Source: Cyanobacteria bacterium UBA8803
GTDB lineage: Bacteria; Cyanobacteriota; Cyanobacteriia; Cyanobacteriales; Coleofasciculaceae
Direction of reading: 5' to 3'
NCBI GenBank assembly: GCA_003505715.1
Contig: DNXU01000266.1
Coordinates: 8,861-22,124, forward strand
DNA: 13,264 bases
In this document: piece by piece, positions 7,955 to 13,264 of the stretch
Numbering within the stretch: the first letter of the stretch is position 1
Layout: each line of letters starts with the position of its first letter
Made by a program: the position numbers and the translations under genes
The notes under the pieces: model-generated
What the model saw: the letters and a program-made list of their open reading frames with translations, nothing else
What the model was told of the DNA's origin: nothing
Database searches by the model: none

Positions 7955-7960
7955 TAAAAT
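7955..7960 (+). promoter_or_regulatory. Possible -10 element of the DUF3370 gene
   Basis: TAAAAT 41 bases before the preferred ATG at 8001. No recognisable -35 box is spaced upstream, so support is weak. If real, transcription would start near 7967, which favours the ATG over the in-frame TTG at 7968. Confidence 0.25.
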
Positions 7961-8000
7961 TGAGGTTTTGAATTTTGTAAACTCAGGTCTCGATCGCTTC

Positions 8001-9362
8001 ATGCTGTCCTTTTTGCCAATTTTTCCCCTTGCCCAAGCAGTTCCAATACCTTCACCACCACCAGCCTCCCAAGAACTGGTCAAACCTCAGGAGGTTCGTA
8101 CTTTACCAGGGCAATTGGATCATGTCCCAGTATTTAACAGTAACAGTCCGGAACTGGTACTGAAAGAGGGTATTTTACTGTCTACCTTTCCCCCTAACGG
8201 CAAAAGTAACCCAAGCGCTCACTTAAATTTTCCGTTTCAAGGACGTTTTGATATCTTTGCCCATCACATTGCCAAAGCTCCCACGCCGGAGGATTTGCGT
8301 ACTCTGTACCTAGGTATCATCCTGCACAATCCGGGTAACCAGCCAGTAAGAGTAGATATCTTGCAAGCAGCAAGTTACCTGAGTCAGCCCGATGCACCCT
8401 TTATTGATTTGCCACCCCAGGTGGATAATCGAGATGGTACAGTCTATGCTGGCCCTGGTAGTCGGGTGATGAGCGATATCTTACGCGGGCGTCGGCAGGC
8501 TGATTTCCCCCCTTACTTGGTAATTCCACCTCAAGAAAGCCGCATGTTACTGAATCTACCAATCCCCGTGCGAACGTTGGAACCACCTCTGAACGGTCGT
8601 TCTACCTTGATGCGGTTGCACAGTGATGGCATGGTATATGTGGCTAGCCTTGCTCGGTATCCTGAGGCTAATAGCGTTGAAGTAGCCCCGACATTAGCAG
8701 AATGGCAGCAGCTACTCGATACAGGGGACTTAGCTGGACCTCGCGATCGCGTTCCCACTCCTCCAAACGCTACCACCGAACGCATTATCTACGGTCGTGT
8801 TGCTGGTGTTGCCCGAGGTTCAATATGGCAAGCGGAGTTAATAGATAACCCAACCACTCGGCTTTTAAAAATTCCCCAACCGGGACAAGCTTTTTCCTAC
8901 GGACTGAGTACCCTCCCTGGCGGACTATTAGGTACGAGTCAAAGTCAAAGTGCCCCTCTCCTCGTGCGCTATCCCGACACGGCTTATTTTGCTCACGGCA
9001 ATTATGGTGTGCAATACAGCCTCACTTTACCTCTGGTTAATCCCACTAGCGAGACTCAAACGGTTACCCTATCGTTGCAAACACCGATCAAACAAGACCA
9101 ACTTCAGGGTGGGTTGCGCTTTTGGGAACCACCAGCCCAGCAAGTCTTTTTTCGAGGCACAGTGCAAATTCGCTATAACGATGATACCAGATTACCTCGA
9201 ACTCGCTATTTACATTTAATACAGCGACGTGGTCAGGTCGGGCAACCCTTGGTAACGCTAACTATGCCACCATCTGACCGACGCCTAGTACAAGTGGACT
9301 TTCTTTATCCTCCCGATGCCTCTCCACCACAAGTTTTGACCATTGAGACCCTAGTGCGGTAA
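8001..9362 (+). CDS. DUF3370 family secreted protein
   Basis: Protein of 453 residues (ATG start) belonging to DUF3370, a family essentially confined to cyanobacteria and of unknown function. The N-terminus is hydrophobic (LSFLPIFPLAQA), then Pro-rich (VPIPSPPP), suggesting export or membrane attachment. The conserved core has a Q-E-V-R-x-L-PG-x-LD-x-VPVFNSNSPE segment near the start, NPGNQPV, GPGSRVM-x-D-x-LRGRRQ, a P-x-LVIPP-x-x-SRMLL-x-LPIPV stretch, and later strand-rich sequence with NPTSETQTVTLSLQTP. An in-frame TTG at 7968 would add 11 residues (464 total) and place a basic residue before the hydrophobic run. ATG at 8001 is preferred because the TTG lies almost on top of the possible -10, but the choice is uncertain. 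Preceded by a MITE-like repeat, so probably transcribed alone. Confidence 0.85.
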   Translation: MLSFLPIFPLAQAVPIPSPPPASQELVKPQEVRTLPGQLDHVPVFNSNSPELVLKEGILLSTFPPNGKSNPSAHLNFPFQGRFDIFAHHIAKAPTPEDLRTLYLGIILHNPGNQPVRVDILQAASYLSQPDAPFIDLPPQVDNRDGTVYAGPGSRVMSDILRGRRQADFPPYLVIPPQESRMLLNLPIPVRTLEPPLNGRSTLMRLHSDGMVYVASLARYPEANSVEVAPTLAEWQQLLDTGDLAGPRDRVPTPPNATTERIIYGRVAGVARGSIWQAELIDNPTTRLLKIPQPGQAFSYGLSTLPGGLLGTSQSQSAPLLVRYPDTAYFAHGNYGVQYSLTLPLVNPTSETQTVTLSLQTPIKQDQLQGGLRFWEPPAQQVFFRGTVQIRYNDDTRLPRTRYLHLIQRRGQVGQPLVTLTMPPSDRRLVQVDFLYPPDASPPQVLTIETLVR

Positions 9363-9388
9363 AGGCTCCAAGGCAGGCAGCTATGCAG

Positions 9389-9404
9389 CCCACCTTCGGC
9401 ACCC
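9389..9404. repeat. Dispersed 16-bp repeat, copy 1
   Basis: CCCACCTTCGGCACCC; a 15/16 match recurs at 13249-13264. Both copies lie just downstream of genes, so this is likely part of a dispersed intergenic repeat. Confidence 0.4.
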
Positions 9405-9460
9405 GGAACTGGCACAATCCGTTTTTTAGGAATGGGCTTACCCTGCGGGTACGCTCAGGG

Positions 9461-9488
9461 ATTACCCATTACCCATGACCCATTACCC
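9461..9488. repeat. Heptanucleotide tandem repeat (ATTACCC)4
   Basis: Four uninterrupted 7-bp units: ATTACCC, ATTACCC, ATGACCC, ATTACCC. The 192-bp gap 9363-9554 contains otherwise only a short palindrome (ACCCTGCGGGT near 9440), the 16-bp dispersed repeat and a TATTAT (9521-9526) that might be a -10 box for the next gene. Confidence 0.75.
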
Positions 9489-9554
9489 AAGAGAACCTCT
9501 TCCCTGCAACCGAATTGAGCTATTATACCATCAAGGGTTACCGATAAGAATGCC

Positions 9555-9908
9555 GTGTTGAAATCGTTTTTTGTGAAACTGTTCCGACTTGTTGTTTTGA
9601 GTGTACTCATTGCTCAAGTCACTTTTAGCAGTGCCCTAGCTGAAGAAACTCCCGCTCCAGAGGCGGTTAATACTCAAGCGCCAGAGGTTGTAAATACTCC
9701 AACCCCAGAAGCTGTCAATGCCAGTCCAGTTGATGTACCAGTCCCGGATAAACCAGCCGCAGACAGCAGCAAAGTCGCCCCTAAGGTCAAAAAGAAAAAA
9801 GCACCTGTAGTGCCAGCGCCTCGCTTGGCCTATCCCCGGCCTCCTCATCCATACAATATGGAAGCGATCGAAGAATTCAATACTGAACTGTATGGCGAAG
9901 GAAATTGA
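9555..9908 (+). CDS. Small secreted Pro/Ala-rich protein of unknown function
   Basis: 117-residue protein with a clear Sec signal peptide: basic MLKSFFVKLFR, hydrophobic core about 12-24, and cleavage expected after A-L-A at 29. The mature part opens with three octapeptide units, [T][P/Q][A/T]PE[A/V]VN, at 32-55 (encoded by 9648-9719). A Pro/Asp/Ala stretch follows, then a lysine cluster (KVKKKK, 77-82), a Pro-rich segment and an acidic tail (EAIEEFNTELYGEGN). This looks like a flexible periplasmic or wall-spanning linker with a charged end; no family was recognised. The start is GTG at 9555 (TTG at 9558 is possible); an ATG at 9550 is out of frame and stops at once. The ribosome-binding site is weak (GATAAGAA). 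It is a stand-alone gene followed by two strong hairpins. Confidence 0.7.
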   Translation: MLKSFFVKLFRLVVLSVLIAQVTFSSALAEETPAPEAVNTQAPEVVNTPTPEAVNASPVDVPVPDKPAADSSKVAPKVKKKKAPVVPAPRLAYPRPPHPYNMEAIEEFNTELYGEGN

Positions 9909-9930
9909 ACCTTGCCTCTCATCCAACAGA

Positions 9931-9951
9931 TTTTAGATTGGCGCTTTTAGA
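9931..9951. repeat. Heptad repeat fragment TTTTAGA
   Basis: TTTTAGA at 9931-9937 and again at 9945-9951, in 7-bp register around TTGGCGC. The same unit recurs at 10272 and, inverted, at 10341-10368. Confidence 0.5.
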
Positions 9952-9974
9952 TTAAAAACAACATTTGTGAAACT

Positions 9975-10002
9975 AGCTGACAAGATTTTGATCTCGTCAG
10001 CT
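9975..10002. repeat. Near-perfect 28-bp palindrome downstream of the small secreted protein gene
   Basis: AGCTGAC-a-AGAT (9975-9986), a TTTG loop, then ATCT-c-GTCAGCT (9991-10002): eleven pairs with a single A/C mismatch. It lies 66 bp after the stop and 7 bp before a second hairpin. It could act in 3'-end formation or RNA stability, though no T-run follows on the plus strand. Confidence 0.55.
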
Positions 10003-10009
10003 CAAAAAG

Positions 10010-10039
10010 ATTGTGGGCGAGGTGTGCCTCGCCCACAAT
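10010..10039. repeat. Perfect 13-bp inverted repeat, GC-rich hairpin
   Basis: ATTGTGGGCGAGG (10010-10022), loop TGTG, CCTCGCCCACAAT (10027-10039). The stem is perfect with a four-base loop. Read on the minus strand it is followed by CTTTTT, so in that direction it has the form of a factor-independent terminator. On the plus strand there is no T-run. GTGGGCGAGG palindromes resemble dispersed cyanobacterial REP-like elements. Confidence 0.65.
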
Positions 10040-10073
10040 GCTATCTTGGTAAGCGCAGGTAATGAAAGTTTAG

Positions 10074-10239
10074 ACTGCTGTGGTATCCATGGCTAAAAAT
10101 AGTAAAGATATTTGTAGTTTTATGCTACTTATTGACCTGAGGAGGTATTCTAAAAGAATGCTTCTATAAGCCCCACAGTAGTAAAAGCTTTTAAGGCAAC
10201 TGACATCGACCACTTGTTTTAAGTGGCTTAGGTGTTTTT
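10074..10239 (+). ncRNA. Candidate structured RNA, unassigned
   Basis: ACTGCTGTGG (10074-10083) pairs with CCACAGTAGT (10173-10182), ten pairs including one G-U, closing an 89-base domain. Inside, GGAGGTATTC (10141-10150) pairs with GAATGCTTCT (10156-10165) around a TAAAA loop, hiding a GAGGAGG. After the domain, CCACTT-GTTTT-AAGTGG (10210-10226) is followed by TTTTT at 10235-10239, a weak terminator shape. A poor promoter match (TTGGTA, 17 bases, TTTAGA) ends just before the closing stem. No known RNA family (6S, tmRNA, SRP, RNase P, common riboswitches) was recognised. An alternative is a leader with a three-codon ORF (ATG at 10158) behind the GAGGAGG. Direction and transcription are inferred. 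Confidence 0.3.
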
Positions 10240-10254
10240 ATCTTCTTGCAAAGC

Positions 10255-10269
10255 CCTAGTTTGACTAGG
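10255..10269. repeat. Small perfect hairpin
   Basis: CCTAG-TTTGA-CTAGG, a 5-bp stem, followed by the T-rich heptad tract. It could contribute to termination on the plus strand; evidence is slight. Confidence 0.3.
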
Positions 10270-10271
10270 AA

Positions 10272-10368
10272 TTTTAGATTTTGGATTTTGGATTAAAAGA
10301 GGTTTTAGCTTAATGTCCTACCCCTTGAGGGTCGAACAAATCTAAAATCCTAAATCTAAAATCTAAAA
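10272..10368. repeat. Inverted pair of heptanucleotide repeat tracts
   Basis: Left arm: TTTTAGA, TTTTGGA, TTTTGGA (10272-10292). Right arm: TCTAAAA, TCCTAAA, TCTAAAA, TCTAAAA (10341-10368). TTTTAGA and TCTAAAA are exact complements, so the arms can pair across a 48-base interior. This resembles the short tandemly repeated repetitive sequences described in filamentous cyanobacteria, arranged as a hairpin element. Confidence 0.7.
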
Positions 10369-10398
10369 TAGATTGGCTCTCCTCGCTTTAGCTATTGC

Positions 10399-10428
10399 TT
10401 GTCTATACTGGATAAGCATAGTTAAAAT
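10399..10428 (+). promoter_or_regulatory. Possible sigma-70-type promoter for the TauE/SafE cluster
   Basis: TTGTCT (10399-10404), an 18-base spacer and TAAAAT (10423-10428; 5/6 to the consensus -10). Transcription would begin about 200 bases before the permease start, leaving a leader that includes the heptad hairpin at 10537-10585. A bulged hairpin at 10458-10474, followed by TTTTT, lies in that leader. Confidence 0.3.
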
Positions 10429-10536
10429 TATGAGAAATCGTCTGCAATAGCGCACAGCTTGACTTTGAGTCGAAGAGTGAGGTTTTTATTTAAGGCGATC
10501 GCCCGCCCCAATAATTAATTAACCGTCAAAAGTACT

Positions 10537-10585
10537 AAAGAATGAGGGATGAAAGATTTCATACTTCATTCTTTACACTTCATAA
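10537..10585. repeat. Heptad repeats forming a hairpin upstream of the permease gene
   Basis: Heptads AAGAATG, AGGGATG (10538-10551) on the left and TTCATAC, TTCATTC, TTTACAC, TTCATAA (10558-10585) on the right. They fold as AAAGAATGA (10537-10545) with TCATTCTTT (10566-10574), a 3x3 internal loop, then ATGAAA with TTTCAT (10549-10562). The structure ends about 50 bases before the permease start codon. Confidence 0.65.
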
Positions 10586-10620
10586 TTTATGTTGCCTGGT
10601 TTCTAGGCATCTCACAAAAA

Positions 10621-10625
10621 GGGGG
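10621..10625 (+). promoter_or_regulatory. Ribosome-binding site supporting a TTG start
   Basis: GGGGG (preceded by A-rich sequence) lies seven bases before TTG at 10633. The nearby ATG at 10626 is in another frame that does not encode the permease. Confidence 0.45.
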
Positions 10626-10632
10626 ATGAATA

Positions 10633-11469
10633 TTGAACATCCTAGAGTTTTCCCTACTGATTTGGATTGGCTCGTTTACCGCTGGTTTTTTAGGGGCACT
10701 AACTGGGTTAGGAGGTGGAGTAGTAATTGTTCCCCTCTTAACTTCAGTATTTGGAGTTGATATCCGATATGCTGTCGGTGCTTCTTTAGTGTCCGTAATT
10801 GCTACGTCTTGCGGAGCAGCATCTACCTATATTAAAGGAGGCTTTACCAATCTGCGTATTGGTATGTTTCTGGAAGTAGCAACGACAATTGGCGCTTTAA
10901 TTGGAGCTTTGATTGCCACATTTGTTTCTGTTAAAGCGCTGACGATCGTGCTGGCTATTGTCTTACTTTATTCTGCCTATTTATCACAACAACCCAAACC
11001 CGAACACTCTGAAGAGTTAGCACCTAATCCTCTAGTAACCCATCTCAGACTGAATGGTACTTACCCAACTCCTGAGGGAGCGATGTCCTACAACGTTCAT
11101 TCTGTTCCCATGGGATTTGGTTTGATGGGGTTAGCTGGATTACTTTCCGGGTTGCTGGGTATTGGTTCGGGAGCGTTCAAAGTACTGGCGATGGATCAAG
11201 TGATGGGTCTCCCATTCAAAGTTTCTACAACTACCAGTAACTTTACAATCGGCGTGACAGCCGCAGCGTCAGCATGGGTTTACTTGGCACGAGGTTACAT
11301 CGATCCGGGACTATCAATGCCTGTGATGTTGGGGGTACTACCTGGTGCCTTATTGGGAGCAAAAGTCCTGATCGGAACCAAAACTCAGATTTTAAGAATC
11401 ATCTTCAGTCTTGTCCTCGTCCTCATGGCGTTCAAGATGGTATACAACAGTCTGATGGGAAGCCTTTAG
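10633..11469 (+). CDS. TauE/SafE-family membrane permease
   Basis: 278-residue polytopic inner-membrane protein of the sulfite-exporter TauE/SafE (DUF81) family, which moves sulfite, sulfoacetate, taurine-related or other organic anions. It shows the family's two-fold architecture. The N-terminal half carries the glycine motif GALTGLGGGVVIVPLL (21-36), followed by hydrophobic segments at about 47-66, 77-97 and 100-117. A polar loop (118-157) separates it from the C-terminal half, with GLLSGLLGIGSGAFKV (169-184), V-S-T-T-T-S-N-F (197-204) and further segments at about 204-219, 228-246 and 252-272. Length and repeats are typical. TTG start behind a G-run. The DUF1634 gene begins after a single base, a pairing often seen for this family, so translation is likely coupled. 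The substrate cannot be told from sequence. Confidence 0.92.
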   Translation: MNILEFSLLIWIGSFTAGFLGALTGLGGGVVIVPLLTSVFGVDIRYAVGASLVSVIATSCGAASTYIKGGFTNLRIGMFLEVATTIGALIGALIATFVSVKALTIVLAIVLLYSAYLSQQPKPEHSEELAPNPLVTHLRLNGTYPTPEGAMSYNVHSVPMGFGLMGLAGLLSGLLGIGSGAFKVLAMDQVMGLPFKVSTTTSNFTIGVTAAASAWVYLARGYIDPGLSMPVMLGVLPGALLGAKVLIGTKTQILRIIFSLVLVLMAFKMVYNSLMGSL

Positions 11470-11470
11470 T

Positions 11471-12016
11471 ATGTATCAAATTGATGTCGATCGCTCTCAA
11501 GAATTACATTTAGTATCGGTTGAACGTAAAGCCGTTGCCTCCCCCTTACAGCAGGAACCCTCAGACAGCGTTGGCGATCGCATTAGCGAAGCCTTCTGGG
11601 AAGAAGTAACGTTAGAGGTTAGTAATCAGAGGAACCTGACAGAACTAACCAGCGAGAAGAAATTCGAGCAGTTCATCAGTAACCTGCTCAAATACGGAGT
11701 TCTGCTATCTAGTGCGATAGTCTTGGTAGGAGGGATTCTGTACTTGATTAGCCACGGTACTGAACCAGCTGATTACCAATTTTTTCTTGGAGAACCTGCC
11801 GCTTTCCGCTCTCCCAAAGGTGTGCTAACATCCGTTTTGTCAGGTAATCATACTAGCATAATTCAGCTGGGATTGCTGATCCTCATTGCCACTCCAGTTG
11901 CTCGTGTGGCATTTTCCCTATTATCTTTCCTCTGGCGGCAGGACTTTACCTATGCCATCTTAACCTTGTTAGTCATGGCTGGTCTAATTTACAGCTTCAT
12001 CGGAGCCTATGTTTGA
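11471..12016 (+). CDS. DUF1634 integral membrane protein
   Basis: 181-residue protein with a soluble N-terminal region (1-70) and three membrane segments at about 73-94, 130-153 and 159-179. The TM1 motif YGVLLSSAIVLVGGILYL and the I-x-LG-x-L-x-LIATPVARV segment of TM2 are typical of DUF1634. That small family is usually encoded next to TauE/SafE permeases, as here (one base after the permease stop), and may be an accessory subunit. Usual members are about 110-130 residues; this one has an extra charged N-terminal extension of about 60 residues (two Glu-rich stretches, 34-50 and 58-67). No internal in-frame Met offers a shorter start, so the extension is probably real. It is followed after 55 bp by the TerB-like gene. 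Confidence 0.88.
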   Translation: MYQIDVDRSQELHLVSVERKAVASPLQQEPSDSVGDRISEAFWEEVTLEVSNQRNLTELTSEKKFEQFISNLLKYGVLLSSAIVLVGGILYLISHGTEPADYQFFLGEPAAFRSPKGVLTSVLSGNHTSIIQLGLLILIATPVARVAFSLLSFLWRQDFTYAILTLLVMAGLIYSFIGAYV

Positions 12017-12071
12017 CACTCCCCCGCTTCTACCTGTGTAGTGTATCTGGAACAATTGATCGGGAAATGCG

Positions 12072-13214
12072 ATGAGTACTTCAGATGTTTCTTCAGAAGT
12101 CGTAGAACTACTCTCTAGCCTAACTGGACGCCATCTTACCCAAGACGAGATGACCCCTTCGGTTAAATTTTTGGCAGCTTTAGCTATTACCACCATGGGA
12201 GTCATGTTTGCTGACGGTACCGTAGAACCGGAAGAAAGGCAACTGCTCTCCAAAATGATTGCTGTATTAGTCCCCCCGGAAGGTAATGTCCGTCACATGA
12301 TGCAGGTGTTGGTTTCCGGACTCGAAGAAAATCCTTTTTATCAAAATCCCCAGGTGTGGTTAAAACTAACCACTTCTCTTTCTGAATTAGAACGGGTATT
12401 GTTGCTTTCACTAGCCTTTGAAATGGCAGCGATCGATGCTCACATCGACCCCAAAGAGGAATCCTATCTATATTTAACAGCCAATGCTTTGGAAATTGAC
12501 CCCCGAATTCCAGAGGTGCTAAATGCTTGGTTACAGAATCAATCTATTCCTGATGCGGCAGTTTGGGAGGAGTTACTCATCAAGTTACAACCCCAGCAGT
12601 TTGAGCATCTGGGAATTCGACTGGTCAGTTTGGATGCAGTTGAGATAGTGTCTTGTTTAGTAGGACGGCGACTTAGTCGGGTGGATATTACTCCCAGTGC
12701 TGTGTTTTTGCTCGCGTTGGTAATGATGACATTGGGAGTAATGTTTGCAGATGGTGAGGTTCAACCAGAAGAACAAAGGCTTCTTTTCAAAACCGTCAAT
12801 CGCTTGATTCCCAATCGAGACGATGAACTGCGTCAATGGCTAAATAATGCGATCGCTACTTTGGAGTCCAATCCAGAATATCGTCATCCCCATAGCTTTG
12901 TTAAGTTGACAACAGCTTTATCAGGCTCGGAAAAGCTTTTAGCACTTGGTTTTGTCTATGAAATGTCGGCGGTGGATGGCATAATCGACCCCAAAGAGAA
13001 AAAGTATTTACAACTAACGGCTAATTTTTTAGAGATTGACCCCCGCTATGAAGCCGTGATGGCAGCAGGATTTGGGGGTGAAGGAATTGAGGATGAAAAG
13101 GCATTTACGGAGTTGCGTTCCCAGCTTAATCCCGAGCAATTTTGGTATTTGAACGCGGTGTTTGTGGATGCTGCTAAATATATCCTCGATTCTTTAGAGG
13201 TCTGTAGCTCCTAA
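12072..13214 (+). CDS. Protein with two tandem TerB-like units
   Basis: 380-residue, mainly helical soluble protein made of an internal duplication. Unit 1 is about residues 8-180, unit 2 about 188-370, offset by about 180. Equivalent landmarks recur: GRHL/GRRL (19 and 198), MGVMFADGTVEPEE (42-55) and LGVMFADGEVQPEE (221-234), AIDAHIDPKE (120-129) and AVDGIIDPKE (300-309), YLYLTAN/YLQLTAN, and EIDPR in each. The paired D-x-x-[IV]-x-x-[EK]E acidic motifs resemble TerB (tellurite-resistance family), whose helical fold binds metal through such residues. There are four such motifs in all. No signal peptide or membrane segment. ATG at 12072 has only a weak Shine-Dalgarno sequence. Orientation and the 55-bp gap suggest co-transcription with the permease and DUF1634 genes. 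A role as a metal-responsive or membrane-stress partner of the permease is inference; other ter genes are absent. Confidence 0.75.
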   Translation: MSTSDVSSEVVELLSSLTGRHLTQDEMTPSVKFLAALAITTMGVMFADGTVEPEERQLLSKMIAVLVPPEGNVRHMMQVLVSGLEENPFYQNPQVWLKLTTSLSELERVLLLSLAFEMAAIDAHIDPKEESYLYLTANALEIDPRIPEVLNAWLQNQSIPDAAVWEELLIKLQPQQFEHLGIRLVSLDAVEIVSCLVGRRLSRVDITPSAVFLLALVMMTLGVMFADGEVQPEEQRLLFKTVNRLIPNRDDELRQWLNNAIATLESNPEYRHPHSFVKLTTALSGSEKLLALGFVYEMSAVDGIIDPKEKKYLQLTANFLEIDPRYEAVMAAGFGGEGIEDEKAFTELRSQLNPEQFWYLNAVFVDAAKYILDSLEVCSS

Positions 13215-13248
13215 ATAGTCCATATTCTACTTTGTCGTTCTTATTGAA

Positions 13249-13264
13249 CCCACCTTCCGCACCC
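13249..13264. repeat. Dispersed 16-bp repeat, copy 2 (cut by window end)
   Basis: CCCACCTTCCGCACCC, one mismatch from the copy at 9389-9404. The element probably continues beyond the window. No terminator was found in 13215-13248. Confidence 0.4.

Noticed and set aside
8401..8785. Overlapping minus-strand frames inside the DUF3370 gene
   Set aside because: Fully within a well-supported gene and without motifs.
9461..9488. Possible CRISPR or telomere-like array
   Set aside because: Units are only 7 bp with no spacers; this is a short tandem repeat.
9636..9926. 96-codon minus-strand frame opposite the small secreted protein
   Set aside because: Composition is a mirror of the Pro/Ala repeats; the plus-strand frame has a clear signal peptide.
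10331..10340. GTTCGA on the minus strand as a possible tRNA T-loop
   Set aside because: No T-stem, acceptor stem or anticodon arm can be built around it.
10542..10760. 72-codon plus-strand frame at the start of the permease gene
   Set aside because: Out of frame with the clear TauE/SafE protein, and it runs through the heptad hairpin; no protein features.
12072..13214. A complete tellurite-resistance (ter) operon
   Set aside because: Only a TerB-like protein is present; no terA, terC, terD or terE relatives are seen.

Overview
The window looks like a chromosomal segment of a cyanobacterium, probably filamentous. I count about a dozen copies of the cyanobacterial HIP1 octamer GCGATCGC, in and between genes (for example near 2565, 2688, 4978, 6962, 8744, 10496 and 12849). 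The gene content is also cyanobacterial: a filamentous-haemagglutinin-like exoprotein with NPNGI motif, a GUN4-domain protein, a DUF3370 protein and a bacterial Trm1. Intergenic regions carry 7-bp tandem repeats typical of such genomes. Species cannot be read from this sequence.

Layout. 28-4189 (minus) is a large secreted beta-helix protein of the two-partner-secretion (TPS) type. Its open frame stops at 116, but a conserved-looking C-terminal tail continues in another frame to 28, and the break lies at a heptanucleotide repeat (148-175). 4190-4481 holds a short remnant of an ADP-ribosylglycohydrolase gene and a 10-bp tandem repeat. 4482-4964 (plus) is a small stand-alone GUN4-domain protein, convergent with a CYTH/triphosphate-tunnel enzyme at 5092-5556 (minus). 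5659-7807 (plus) is a probable two-gene operon, a membrane-anchored M28 metallopeptidase followed by a Trm1 tRNA methyltransferase. After a MITE-like inverted repeat come a secreted DUF3370 protein (8001-9362) and a small proline/alanine-rich secreted protein (9555-9908).

9909-10632 is a 0.7-kb gene-free stretch full of hairpins and heptad repeats. It includes a possible structured RNA around 10074-10239 and a possible promoter at 10399-10428. It leads into a compact plus-strand cluster: a TauE/SafE permease (10633-11469), a DUF1634 membrane protein one base later (11471-12016), and a protein with two TerB-like units (12072-13214). The first two probably form one membrane module for anion or small organic acid/sulfur-compound transport. 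The TerB-like protein may be co-transcribed with them.

No rRNA, tRNA, CRISPR array, insertion sequence or prophage gene was seen. The most notable points are the heptad-associated frameshift in the exoprotein gene (decayed allele, phase-variable locus or sequencing error), the recurrence of 7-bp repeats across the window, the candidate RNA, and the TauE-DUF1634-TerB cluster.
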